A stretch of 64,000 bases of DNA from Bradyrhizobium sp. CCGUVB1N3 (GCF_024199925.1 NZ_JANADR010000001.1:7629501-7693500); one strand, 5' to 3'. Shown: positions 34,634 to 43,188, numbered from the stretch's first letter. Notes: generated by a model not told the origin, from the sequence alone. Numbers and translations are program-made.

Positions 34634-34670
34634 CGCCGCCTGCAAGCTATTTCAAGCAGGTGGCGTTTTT
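34634..34670 (+). terminator. Rho-independent terminator
   Basis: cgccgcctgc (34634-34643) pairs with gcaggtggcg (34656-34665), with one G-T wobble, and is followed by tttttatt. The loop is 12 bases. No intact plus-strand gene ends directly before it, so it may have belonged to a lost gene or the scpB-type gene. Confidence 0.7.
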
Positions 34671-34865
34671 ATTCGGTGTCCCAATTCGATTTTGCAGGTG
34701 TGCCAATTCGGACAAGGACTGACGGGCGGGGGCGGTGGCGACGCCCGGGGGAATCTTCAACGCTGCACCTTGCCGATCTCATTCATCCCTAAATTGAGGG
34801 TAAGTTACCGATGCAGCGAGACCGAACTTTGGACCACTCGAAACTAGAGTTTTACGACTCTAAAC
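34671..34865. other. No gene seen
   Basis: No recognisable coding or structured element. Confidence 0.35.
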
Positions 34866-34965
34866 ACGTTGGCGGGCTGGATGCGCCGACGTGATTCTGC
34901 AGCAAAATCGGCGGTCGATTGCCGATCGCCCCGTGAGGCCTTTCCTCACTATACAACAAGGCTTG
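34866..34965 (-). pseudogene. IS3-family OrfB C-terminal relic
   Basis: The minus-strand frame reads YSEERPHGAIGNRPPILLQN then HVGASSPPT. The Y-x-E-x-RPHxAIG motif is the end of IS3-family OrfB proteins. Only about 30 codons are left. Confidence 0.65.
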
Positions 34966-35158
34966 AGAACGCCCACGGGACCGTGTGCCGTGAGGTTCTC
35001 CAGAAACGGGCGACAGGCGCTTTCGTTGACGTAAAGTCAGCGCGCAACCTGTCTCGAGCGTTACCACCGTCAAGAAAAGAACGAGAGGCCAATTGACATC
35101 AATCTGCAATTAAAGGGTCGAATGGCACATCCAGCTACCCCGTTGGATGCAGCAGATA

Positions 35159-35908
35159 TCACAATGCATGTTGGACCCACACATTCGGCTCCACGTAAAC
35201 TCCATAATTCTGCTCAACCGATACAAGTACCGGTGCCAATGCACCCTCGACCTCTGCCTGGCCCGAACAATTGAAGGCTGCCCCTGTCCATTGCGTCCAC
35301 TCCGCGATGGTCCCAACGATGGTCATGGAGTAGGGAGCGATCTTCAATATCTTGCCTCCGGCGCGGACGTGAGTTCGCAACCACGTGTCCGTTGGCAAAC
35401 CGTCGGCACGGTGCAATGTGACATACTCGCGCATTGCCTTCCGCGAGTCGAGTTGCTTTTGGCTGGGCCGGACAGGGGCAAACATTTCTGCAAAGCCCAT
35501 TTTCTTCGCGCACGCCTTCAAGGCATTCAACATCGCCAGTGCATTGCCAATGCCCCTCGCCTTGGGGACAAGGGCGATTTCGAGCGCGCTTATCGTCGTC
35601 GGCCTACGTCCAACAAGCCTGTCTTCGTGAGCCCAGCGGATAACCTGGTCCCAGCCGCCGTCAGGCAATTCGGAGCGGCCCTCGATGTTGAAGGCAAATG
35701 GAACACCAAAAGCGCGCCCGACGATCTCGCCATCGAGAAGTGCTCCAAAGGCGTAGTCGAGGTAATCGAAAAACACAGATCGCGCAAAGTAGAGCTCTGA
35801 CGTCGCGTCATGTCGCATGAACTCGGGCCACACCTCCTCCAAGTCATTCGAAAAGACCAATGGGATCAGATCTGGTCGTTCCCGCAATGAGAATATCTGT
35901 ATCTTCAT
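35159..35908 (-). CDS. GNAT-like N-acyltransferase
   Basis: A 249-residue protein starting MKIQIFSLRERPDLIPLVFS. The central part LEIALVPKARGIGNALAMLN is a GNAT-type motif A (strand followed by R/Q-x-x-G-x-G/A), and FGALLDGEIVGRAFGVPFAF fits the preceding strands. The second half (YGVYVEPNVWVQHAL at the end) is not typical GNAT and may be a specific domain of a rhizobial family. Start 35908 has a gaag ribosome-binding sequence; 35920 is possible. Substrate unknown. Confidence 0.6.
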   Translation of the reverse strand: MKIQIFSLRERPDLIPLVFSNDLEEVWPEFMRHDATSELYFARSVFFDYLDYAFGALLDGEIVGRAFGVPFAFNIEGRSELPDGGWDQVIRWAHEDRLVGRRPTTISALEIALVPKARGIGNALAMLNALKACAKKMGFAEMFAPVRPSQKQLDSRKAMREYVTLHRADGLPTDTWLRTHVRAGGKILKIAPYSMTIVGTIAEWTQWTGAAFNCSGQAEVEGALAPVLVSVEQNYGVYVEPNVWVQHAL

Positions 35909-36120
35909 TCTTCGTAACACCATTGCAGCGAGCACGAGAGCTTGTCTTAGAGACTCTGCAACCAGATTTCTAGCTCGTCTTAATCATGAGTGCCGGGCGG
36001 GCTGCTGGAACATTTCTGGTCGGGAGTGAAGGCGCGCGCGAACGCTACGGGCTTTTTCGCCGCTTTTCGACCGGACTTCCTGAACGCGTTGGAGGACGGC
36101 GGCGGGGATGACCGGGGCTC

Positions 36121-37050
36121 ATGCCCCGAGCGTCAGGACGCTTGCGGGACCAGAGCGTTTGCCGCGCCGCGGAACAGGTTGGCGTCGGCGCACGCTGCAG
36201 CGAAGGCCAGACGTACGCGGGTGGCGGTCTCGACGACACGGGCTGCGATCTTGAGAAATGTGAGCCTGATGGTGTTGAATTCGGCGGTTGCCAGATCACG
36301 CGGCTTCGGGATGGCGTCGCGCATGGCGAGGATGAGCCAATAGGCGGCGGCGTGGACGAGGCGGACCAGGTTGGCGATCGCCGAGCGGCAGCTGGTGCGA
36401 TCGGAGGCGGGCTGGGTCTTGTGCAGCTTGATTAGGTTCTCGGCCTGTCCGCGTGCCCGGTAGAGGCTATCATAGATCCACCCCGCCGTGCTGATATTCA
36501 GGCTGGTGACGACGTGGCGGATGTCGAGCCCTTGTTGGGGTGCTTCGATGCGGGCGATGACGCGGCGCTCACGATGCCAGGAACCTGCCGCGTGGCTGGT
36601 CTCGGTGTAGCCGCGAACCAAGATCTTGTTCGCGACCGCACGTTCGGTTCGAACTGCATCACCGACCTCGTTGACCTTTCTGGCGAGCGGCTTTGTGCCG
36701 GCCAGCGCGAAGATGTAATCGACGCCGTTTTGCTCGCAAAAAGTCATCGCCTCGGGGCAGGCGTAATGGCTGTCGCCGCGGAAGGTGATACGCGTATCGG
36801 GCCAGCGCCGGCGAATGCGCCGAACCAGGCGGCGCAGATGTGCCGCACCTCGATGCCGCTCGGCGTCTTGCCGGGGCGCAGCATGACCGCAACAGGCCGG
36901 CTGTGCTCGGTGTCGTAGACGTGGATCGGCAGGAAGCAGTGTTCGTCATAATGGGCGTTGAACAGCGAGAGTTGCTGACGGCCATGCACCACGTCGACCG
37001 TGTCGTCGATGTCGAGCCTGATCGCGCTCGGGTTCGCGCTTGCCCTCGTC
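36121..37050 (-). pseudogene. IS1380-family transposase relic
   Basis: On the minus strand the frame reads IRLDIDDTVDVVHGRQQLSL then FNAHYDEHCFLPIHVYD. A frameshift near 36800 leads to MTFCEQNGVDYIFALAGTK, RVIARIEAPQQGLDIRHVV, RARGQAENLIKLHKTQPASD and a normal C-terminus ending PQAS. This is the IS1380 DDE_Tnp_1 family. About 60 N-terminal residues and the start lie across the IS66 element, which is inserted at 37058/37059. Confidence 0.8.
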
Positions 37051-37143
37051 GGACAAGCGTAACCGGCATGAGGCACCCACCTCGCCATCCTTCGGCTCGG
37101 CTGCAATACAGCTTGGCATGAGCTGATCGGTGGAGGTGGAGCG

Positions 37144-37605
37144 ATGGCAAATGCCATGCTTGATGCCAGGCAGGAAGGTGACTCCTATCGTCGCGTCGAG
37201 GTGATCACTGGGGAGCGCCGTCGGCGACGGTGGACGGGCGAGGAGAAGGCCCGGATCGTGGCGGAGAGCTTTGAGGCGGGTGCGAACATCTCCGAGGTGG
37301 CGCGGCGCAATGACGTTTCCCGCGGGCTGCTCACGGTGTGGCGACGCCAAGTTGCGGCGGCGGTAGCCGGCAAGGCGCCAAACTTCGTGCCGATTCAAAT
37401 TGGCGCCGGAATCGGTGGCGAGACAGCTGGCGAGTCCGAGCGTGCTTCGCCGGCACAGACGAAGGCTTTGGAGATCGCCGCGCCCTCGGCCAAGGTCTGC
37501 GGGGTGATCGAGATCGAGGTGAGCGGAGCGCGCATCCGCGTCGAGCCGGGCGTGGAGTTGGCGACGCTGTCGACGGTGCTGGCGGCGCTCCGGGGTTGCC
37601 GGTGA
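37144..37605 (+). CDS. tnpA: IS66 TnpA (Orf1)
   Basis: A 153-residue accessory protein of the IS66 transposition system with a Tnp_1/HTH domain: RRRWTGEEKARIVAESFEAG, ANISEVARRNDVSRGLLTVW, RRQ. The Ala/Gly-rich linker is followed by a C-terminal VEVSGARIRVEPG-like strand pattern. It ends at 37605, overlapping the GTG start of tnpB (37602) by 4 bases. All three IS66 proteins are normally needed for transposition. Confidence 0.88.
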   Translation: MANAMLDARQEGDSYRRVEVITGERRRRRWTGEEKARIVAESFEAGANISEVARRNDVSRGLLTVWRRQVAAAVAGKAPNFVPIQIGAGIGGETAGESERASPAQTKALEIAAPSAKVCGVIEIEVSGARIRVEPGVELATLSTVLAALRGCR

Positions 37606-37955
37606 TTGCGTTACGGTCCGACCTCAAGGTGGTGTTAGCGACACAGCCGATCGATTTCCGCAAGTCGGTGCACACGCTGTCGGCGCTGGTGAGCGAAGCG
37701 CTGCGTGCGAACCCGTATTGCGGTGACGTCTTCGTGTTCCGCAGCAAGCGCATGGACAGAGTGAAGCTTCTGGCGTGGGACGGCAGCGGCATGGTGCTGG
37801 TGACGAAGTGGTTGCACGAGGGACGCTTCACCTGGCCGCCGATCCGCGACGGCGTGGTGCATCTGAGTGCGACGCAGCTTGCGATGCTGCTCGATGGCCT
37901 CGAGTGGACGCGTGTCTCACCCAAGCCTGTGAAGCAGCCGGCCGTTGTCGGCTGA
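37602..37955 (+). CDS. tnpB: IS66 TnpB (Orf2)
   Basis: A 117-residue protein of the IS66 Orf2 family: VATQPIDFRKSVHTLSALV, FVFRSKRMDRVKLLAWDGSG and WLHEGRFTWPPI are the family blocks. GTG 37602 couples it to tnpA (gtga overlap). Function is required for transposition but biochemically undefined. Confidence 0.93.
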   Translation: MIALRSDLKVVLATQPIDFRKSVHTLSALVSEALRANPYCGDVFVFRSKRMDRVKLLAWDGSGMVLVTKWLHEGRFTWPPIRDGVVHLSATQLAMLLDGLEWTRVSPKPVKQPAVVG

Positions 37956-37990
37956 GAGGTGGGGATTTCGCTGGAGCCTGTGGCGCGCGG

Positions 37991-39565
37991 ATGTATCGTC
38001 TGGTCATGGCGATTCGCCCCGATGCTCTCCCGACCGATCCGTCAGCTCTGACCGAGATGGTGCTCGCGCTTGACGCAGAGAACGAGAAGCTGCGTGTGGC
38101 GATGCAGACGCTCAAGGAGATGATCTTCGGGAAGCGCTCGGAGCGACTTGCGGTGCTCGTGGACAAGCAACTCGCGCTTGAGCTGGGCGATCTCGAGACC
38201 GACGCCACGTTGCCGGTGCAGGCCAACGACGATGCGCCTGCGGCGAAGCCGCCCGGCAAGGTGCGCAAGAAGGCGCGCCGCAACATCGGCGCACTCCCAA
38301 AGCACCTGCCGCGCTGCGAGCAGCGGCTGGAGCCGGAGGCGACGGCGTGCCCGTGCTGCCGGGGTCAGCTCCACAAGATCGGCGAGGACGTCAGCGAGGT
38401 GCTGGACATCATCCCGGCGATCCTGCGGGTGCTGCGCACGATCCGTCCCAAATATGGCTGCCGCAGCTGCACCGATGGTGTGGTCCAAGCGAAGGTGCTG
38501 CCGCGCCTGATCGAGAGCGGCATGGCCTCGACCGCACTCGTGAGCCACGTGGCAGTCTCGAAGTTCGCCTGGTATCTGCCGCTGTACCGACAGGTGCAAA
38601 TTCTGGCCGGCCAGGGTGTCCATCTCGACCGGGCGACGCTGGCCGGCTGGGTGAAGCGTGCGGCCTGGTGGCTCAGGAGCCTCTATGAGCTTCAGCTGCG
38701 CACGATCCAGGCCTCGCCTCGCGTGTTCTGCGATGAGACGCCAATGCCAGTGCTCGATCCCGGACGACATCGCCCTCGCATCTGCCAGTTCTGGGCACAT
38801 GCCATGGATGACCGGCCATGGGGCGGCCCCTCGCCGCCGGCGGTCGCCTACGTGTTCGCTGACGGCCGCGGCACGGAGGAGATCGCCGGACAGTTGAAGG
38901 GCTTTTCCGGCATTCTGCAGGTGGATGGTTATGCTGCCTACAAGGCGCTTGCCCGCGGTCATGGCGGCGCGATCCAGCTGGCTTTTTGTCTCGCCCATGC
39001 CCGACGCAAATTCGTCGAGGTCTACAAGACGATGCAGTCGCCATTCGCGCGTGAGGTGATCGAACGCCTGCAGGCGGTCTATGCGATCGAGGCGGAGATC
39101 CGCGGCAGCAGTGCCGAGCAGCGGCTTGCCGTCCGCCGCACCAGGAGCGCACCGCTGATGGCGGCGCTCAAGGCGCGACTGACCGAGACGGTCGACCAGC
39201 TCTTCTCGCAGTCGAAGCTGGCGGAGGCCATCAACTATGCGCTCAATCACAGGGACGGGTTGACGCTGTTTCTCAGCGACGGCCGCGTCGAGGTCGACAG
39301 CAATACGGTCGAGCGTTCCATGCGCCCGATTGCCATGGGAAGACGCAACTCATTGTTCAGCGGCAGCGAAGACGGCGCCGAGAGCTGGGCGATCCTGGCG
39401 TCGATCGTGAACACGGCAAAACTCCACGATCTCGATCCGCAGGCCTACCTGGCCGACGTGCTGGAACGCATCGTCTCCGGGCGAACCAAGAGCCATCAGC
39501 TCCACGAGCTGCTCGCCTGGAGCTGGAAGGCGGCCCGCCAGCGCATCGCACAGGCTGCAGCATGA
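37991..39565 (+). CDS. tnpC: IS66 TnpC transposase
   Basis: A 524-residue DDE transposase. Domains in order: an N-terminal leucine-zipper (LALDAENEKLRVAMQTLKEM, IFGKRSERL), a zinc-finger region with paired cysteines (ACPCCRGQLHKIGED and the YGCRSCTDG knuckle), and the DDE core. The core has FCDETPMPVLDPG (D), LQVDGYAAYKALA (D) and VERSMRPIAMGRRNSLFSGS (E). The C-terminal tail matches IS66_C. ATG 37991 is preceded by an open frame only of unrelated sequence. The stop overlaps the passenger start by 4 bases (ATGA). Confidence 0.93.
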   Translation: MYRLVMAIRPDALPTDPSALTEMVLALDAENEKLRVAMQTLKEMIFGKRSERLAVLVDKQLALELGDLETDATLPVQANDDAPAAKPPGKVRKKARRNIGALPKHLPRCEQRLEPEATACPCCRGQLHKIGEDVSEVLDIIPAILRVLRTIRPKYGCRSCTDGVVQAKVLPRLIESGMASTALVSHVAVSKFAWYLPLYRQVQILAGQGVHLDRATLAGWVKRAAWWLRSLYELQLRTIQASPRVFCDETPMPVLDPGRHRPRICQFWAHAMDDRPWGGPSPPAVAYVFADGRGTEEIAGQLKGFSGILQVDGYAAYKALARGHGGAIQLAFCLAHARRKFVEVYKTMQSPFAREVIERLQAVYAIEAEIRGSSAEQRLAVRRTRSAPLMAALKARLTETVDQLFSQSKLAEAINYALNHRDGLTLFLSDGRVEVDSNTVERSMRPIAMGRRNSLFSGSEDGAESWAILASIVNTAKLHDLDPQAYLADVLERIVSGRTKSHQLHELLAWSWKAARQRIAQAAA

Positions 39566-40185
39566 GCCCACGTCGCCCTAAAGCTTCATCGTCTATGGCG
39601 GCCGCCGCGATGCCGCTTGCGGAGCTCGAGCGATGGCTCCAGGCTCGCGTCGATCAGCATCCTGCCGCCACCAGTCTCCCCATGCTCGACGGCTACGTCG
39701 CCGCGATCGTGGCCGGACCGGTGTCGATGAGCCCGCTCGACTGGATCTGCCCACTGCTCGCCATCGATGCCGATGCTTTCAACCACGGCGGCACCCCGGA
39801 GTTCGCCGCGATCTCCGCCGTCGCGCTGCGTCATAACGAGATCAGCCAGGTCCTTTCTACCACGCCTAACCAGTTCGCCCCGATGCACCGGCGTCAACCC
39901 AATGGCGACGTCGATCCGCGACCATGGTGTCAGGGATTCTACGCCGCGATGCGGCTCAGGCTGTCGGCTTGGGCGCCATTGCTGGACGCCAGCAACGTCA
40001 ATCACCGTCTGCTTCTGCCTATCCTGCTGCACAGTCGCGACGATCAGGGCGGTCCGCTACTCGGACCGCCACGGACCGGCCGCGAGTCCCGAGACTTTCT
40101 GCGCAACGCCCACCACGATATTCCAATGACCGTCGAGGCCTTGCGCCAGCACTGGATGCCGATCCGCTACGCACGCGCCCGCTGA
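39562..40185 (+). CDS. YecA/UPF0149-family passenger protein of IS66
   Basis: A 207-residue UPF0149-type protein: SLPMLDGYVAAIVAGPVSMS, PLDWICPLLA and DPRPWCQGFYAAMRLRLSAW are the family blocks. Members are common as a fourth gene in alphaproteobacterial IS66 elements; the role is unknown. It overlaps tnpC by ATGA, so it is translated from the same mRNA, and lies inside the terminal repeats, so it moves with the element. No SEC-C zinc tail is present. Confidence 0.8.
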   Translation: MSPRRPKASSSMAAAAMPLAELERWLQARVDQHPAATSLPMLDGYVAAIVAGPVSMSPLDWICPLLAIDADAFNHGGTPEFAAISAVALRHNEISQVLSTTPNQFAPMHRRQPNGDVDPRPWCQGFYAAMRLRLSAWAPLLDASNVNHRLLLPILLHSRDDQGGPLLGPPRTGRESRDFLRNAHHDIPMTVEALRQHWMPIRYARAR

Positions 40186-40217
40186 TCACCACAGATGTGG
40201 GACCTCATACCGGTTAC

Positions 40218-40452
40218 GGACAAGCGTAGATGTGCTCGAGCAGCAGCCCGATGACGAACCGTCTCTCGGTCTCCGGCCGCTCCTTCTGGCAGCAGACGGT
40301 GCGATCTCGTGATCGACCCAGTCCCAGTCGAGTCTTGCCGCCAAGCTGCGCCAGCACATGCTGGACAATGATGCAGCCTGCCTCGATCGCCTTCCAGTCG
40401 TCTTCGGTTGCTTCGGTCGCATCACTTCCGTTGCGACGAGGGAATCACGATT
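40218..40452 (-). pseudogene. Unknown gene fragment contiguous with the IS1380 relic before the IS66 insertion
   Basis: The minus-strand frame reads EDDWKAIEAGCIIVQHVLAQ, GKTRLGLGRSRDRTV then RRFVIGLLLEHIYACP. When the IS66 element and one 8-bp repeat are removed, the frame continues into the IS1380 relic (ACPTRASANPSAIRLDIDDT). I do not recognise the upstream part, and it lacks a start codon. Confidence 0.45.
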
Positions 40453-40498
40453 GCTGACTCGAGGCTACCTTGAGAGTGGACTCGCAGGCTTTTGAGGC

Positions 40499-40526
40499 GT
40501 CAACTCTCGAAAGCCCGCAATCTCAA
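40499..40526 (+). promoter_or_regulatory. tts-box-like site without an obvious gene
   Basis: The site begins gtcaactctcgaaagcccgc and keeps GTCA, CTCGAAAGC of the tts box. Only short frames follow before the convergent nopP stop at 40745, so the effector it once drove may be lost. Confidence 0.5.
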
Positions 40527-40744
40527 ACCCACCAGCGTGCCAAAAACCGAATCCCGCTCAGCGGTTTGCACACTGTTCCACGGACGACACATTATGCGAA
40601 GCGATCGATGCGCGGGATCTTGCATCGTCACGAGTGATGGTACCTGCCACTCGCTGGGGGCTCGCACCACCGCCGCTTAAACGGCGAGATAGCAATCACG
40701 TTCAGGTGCGACCTCGTCGTTGCGCCCGACTTCACGGGCAATAC

Positions 40745-41602
40745 TCAGCTGAAAGTAAGAGCGCGCTCAAGATACCAAGAAGGGTCATCGCCAGTCGAGT
40801 CTGTCTCTACGCTTGCTTCACTCGAATTCGCCTCGACACCTGCTTCAGTATCGCTATCATCGCCTTCAGCCTTTGAAAGATACAGTGCAGGTTTGTCTGA
40901 CCGCTGCCATTCATTGTCAGCGTTCTTCGTCCACTTTTCGGGATGCTGGGTCGGATCAAGCACCCAGTGATTGCGACCCATATGAACGAACCCCATCTCC
41001 GCTAGACGGGGTTCCATACCTCCTATGGCAGGACGTGACATGACCAACGGCTGATCGCCGTCTTGCCGAAGTTGATGTTCCAGCAGAATATCGCCTGCGT
41101 TCTCGACAAGCGGATGGCTAAGCCGAAGATCTACAACGGACGTGAACTCATTGCGCCCGAATTGTTGCTGAAGCCGGTCCCCTCTAACAATCATCTTGCC
41201 TCCTGCTCTTAGAAGCCCAACAGTTGTGTCCCCCAATCGATAGCGGAAAAATCGCGCCTGCGTCGCCGCATTGTCTGCCGTGCTGGCGTAACCTCTAGCG
41301 ACCATTGCCGCGCGCTCAGCTTTTGTGGATACAAAATCCGTGTACTCTTGTGGATTATCGGCGATGTATTTGATTTCGTCGCCGAAGAATTCCCTCACTT
41401 CTCTGTCAAAGGTAGATTTTGCGATCTCCTCAATGGGTGGGGCGGAAACGAGAGAGTATGGCCGCGTGTTAGCCGACGACGAACTGCCTGGCTCCATGCC
41501 TGCAAGGGTTCGTTCAAAGCGCTGGCTATCGCCTGACTCCCCTGATTCATCGGTCCGGCTGGCGCCTGCGGATTGGCTGGCTGAAATGCTGTGGCCATAC
41601 AT
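40745..41602 (-). CDS. nopP: Type III effector NopP
   Basis: This 285-residue protein matches NopP, a rhizobial T3SS effector phosphorylated by plant kinases; in some strains it triggers Rj2-type incompatibility on soybean. Visible blocks are LVSAPPIEEIAKSTFDREVR, EFFGDEIKYIADNPQEYTDF, ARGYASTADNAATQARFFRY, SHPLVENAGDILLEHQLR and VLDPTQHPEKW. The acidic, Ser-rich tail is unstructured-looking. ATG 41602 (MYGHSISASQSAGASRTDES) is chosen because this leader is shared with the LRR-Fic effector. A degenerate tts box lies at 41691-41708. The frame is intact. Confidence 0.82.
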   Translation of the reverse strand: MYGHSISASQSAGASRTDESGESGDSQRFERTLAGMEPGSSSSANTRPYSLVSAPPIEEIAKSTFDREVREFFGDEIKYIADNPQEYTDFVSTKAERAAMVARGYASTADNAATQARFFRYRLGDTTVGLLRAGGKMIVRGDRLQQQFGRNEFTSVVDLRLSHPLVENAGDILLEHQLRQDGDQPLVMSRPAIGGMEPRLAEMGFVHMGRNHWVLDPTQHPEKWTKNADNEWQRSDKPALYLSKAEGDDSDTEAGVEANSSEASVETDSTGDDPSWYLERALTFS

Positions 41603-41690
41603 CAGATTCTCGCTCCTATTGGCAGATTTGTTACGACGGAGCTCTTGGGAGCTCTTGCCGTTCAGGCATTGCGGACCAGATACAACCTCC

Positions 41691-41708
41691 AGCTGACCGT
41701 AATCTGAC
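41691..41708 (-). promoter_or_regulatory. Degenerate tts box of nopP
   Basis: On the minus strand: gtcagattacggtcagct, with the outer GTCAG and AGCT of a tts box but without the central TCGAAA. Located 89 bp upstream of the nopP ATG and nearly identical to the site upstream of the LRR-Fic gene. Confidence 0.45.
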
Positions 41709-42324
41709 ACACGCAGACCTCACGCATCTGTCCCCGCACTTGGCGGACCAGGCGATCGCGATCGTGGCAACACGCCCGACTCGAGCATCTCACCTCATCA
41801 GCGAGCGTAAGATCGCCAAGAACGCGATGATGATATCATCACCAGCAATACGAGTAGGCTTGGACGCAATCGAGTTTTTGACGTCAGGCCCGTCCTAATC
41901 ACGCAAGCGTACCGTTGCTTGTTCGTCTGAGCGGAGGGTGTGTCGCATGGCAACCGATGAACCAGCCCGACCGACCGCCCAACGACGTAGATCTGCTCCA
42001 TCAGATCTGCGTTACTTATTGAGCCACGGCGTCGTTCCGAACCGCCCCGTTGCCCAAGACACCACATGTCCAGGTTGGCGTTTGGGAACCTCAGGGGCCA
42101 TCCGCTGCATGACAGAGCTGAACAGTTGGCCGCCCTGTCCAGCAGGATCGCGCATCCTTCCATGCCCTCAGCGCTCTCGGCTCTGGATTCCGCGATGTTC
42201 GACGTCCCAAGTCGATCAATGCCGGTCAATCTGCGCGCCGGCTCGAAACCTCTGACGGAGCGACAGGCGCATCAACTGGCGATTGCCGCACACGATCGGC
42301 GGCTTGAACAGTACCCGCTGCAGA
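41709..42324. other. No assigned gene; possible effector debris on the plus strand
   Basis: Plus-strand frames read MATDEPARPTAQRRRSAPSD (from 41947) and, in another frame, FGNLRGHPLHDRAEQLAALS then FDVPSRSMPVNLRAGSKPLT (42075-42260). They look like fragments of one frameshifted protein rich in Ser/Arg/Pro. I cannot assign a family. Confidence 0.3.
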
Positions 42325-42819
42325 TCATGTTGGTTCAAGGACCATATAGTTTGCCCGTGCATCATAGCTTGCGAGCTTCTGGTTCAAATCCGCGTCATCG
42401 AGCGTTCGGAACCCGTGCCTCTCCCAGAACTTCGCTGAATTGCTGACGGCGACCAGCGAGAGGTTGGGAAAGCCGGCTTTTGCCGCGTATCTGACCAGCT
42501 TAAGCACGACCTCGGACGCCGCACCGTTGCCGCGCGCTTCCGGCAACAACGCGATGTCGTGAATATAGTAGGTCGATGCAGGCTCGGGCACGGCGCCCAC
42601 AAGCACATTCAGCGCGGGAGGCTTATTGAAGTGCCAAGGATGGCTGACGATATAGCCGGCCAGGCCGTCCCGCGGGCGCTCAAGCACAAAACATCCCTCA
42701 GGGTACAGCTCCAGCCGCTCGGAGAAAACGACCTCATCCTCTGGGTAGTTCAGGTGGACGCGATCTGCGATGGCGCGAACTTCAGGAAGATGGTCAGGCT
42801 CCATCGCTCGCCACGGCAT
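42325..42819 (-). CDS. GNAT-family N-acetyltransferase
   Basis: A 164-residue GNAT enzyme. MPWRAMEPDHLPEVRAIADR is the N-terminal strand-helix, and YYIHDIALLPEARGNGAASE is motif A with the acetyl-CoA binding R-G-N-G-A. VAVSNSAKFWERHGFRTLDD is the motif B asparagine/tyrosine region (N-S-A-x-F-W-E-R-x-G-F). ATG 42819 begins exactly with the usual W-R-A-M opening. It transfers an acetyl group from acetyl-CoA to an unknown amine. No tts box is seen. Confidence 0.9.
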   Translation of the reverse strand: MPWRAMEPDHLPEVRAIADRVHLNYPEDEVVFSERLELYPEGCFVLERPRDGLAGYIVSHPWHFNKPPALNVLVGAVPEPASTYYIHDIALLPEARGNGAASEVVLKLVRYAAKAGFPNLSLVAVSNSAKFWERHGFRTLDDADLNQKLASYDARANYMVLEPT

Positions 42820-42953
42820 GCAAAAGTACTTTCAATGAACCTTTAGACAACCACTAGCACCAAAATCCTATCCAGGACAGACCGGGTCCGGCGCTAAGCT
42901 ACTCAAACCGTGTAACAACTGTGTTCTCTTCTTGCGCGATTGGGGCCGTGTCG

Positions 42954-42990
42954 AACTGGCCGTGGCGGAATTGATAGAGGCATCGGACTT
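42954..42990 (+). tRNA. Decayed tRNA-Leu, 5' half
   Basis: The sequence gtggcggaattgatagaggc followed by atcggactt matches the D-arm and anticodon-stem 5' strand of bacterial tRNA-Leu (gcggaaYtggtagacgc). Changes (gataga for ggtaga, gaggc for gacgc) break conserved positions, so it is probably not functional. It ends at the tt of the anticodon loop where a group I intron core begins. No 3' half is seen. Confidence 0.55.
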
Positions 42991-43170
42991 AGCCAATGAG
43001 TGTCCTAGGGCAAGCCCCACGTTCAGACGTGCTCAACGTCGGGGAAACCTTCACGGGCAATCCCGAGCCAAGCCCTCCCAGGGGCAGGGTGTAGAGACTA
43101 GCTGGATTCGCAATAGATTCGCGTCGCTGTGCCAAGGATGGAGGCAAGCAGCGACGGAGTCCCCAATGGC
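42991..43170 (+). ncRNA. Group I intron (relic) in the tRNA-Leu anticodon loop
   Basis: Conserved core elements follow the tRNA half: ggggaaacc (43040-43048), cccgagccaagccc (43062-43075, the P-Q/S-like junction) and ggtgtagagactag (43088-43101, the R segment). These nearly match the Azoarcus/cyanobacterial tRNA introns. The internal guide gagtgtcc (42999-43006) can pair with the exon ggactt, with one mismatch and a terminal G-T at the splice site. A P9-like hairpin follows (gtcgctg, 43124 on, pairing with cagcgac). The 3' splice site and 3' exon were not found. Confidence 0.6.
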
Positions 43171-43188
43171 GGTCCAACAACTTGCCCT

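Larger units (their letters stand above)
37059..40217 (+). mobile_element. Complete IS66-family element with passenger gene
   Basis: Terminal inverted repeats gtaaccggcatgaggcaccc (from 37059) and, on the other strand, gtaaccggtatgaggtccca (from 40217) bound four genes. An exact 8-bp target duplication, ggacaagc, flanks it (37051-37058 and 40218-40225), the size known for IS66. Removing the element joins the IS1380 relic to the minus-strand fragment at 40218-40452. Confidence 0.93.

Noticed and set aside
34500..34680. tRNA gene upstream of the terminator
   Set aside because: Words such as ggggctcgataagcg looked tRNA-like, but no cloverleaf could be drawn.
38042..39250. 402-codon minus-strand frame
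   Set aside because: Antisense shadow of IS66 tnpC, which has the DDE motifs.
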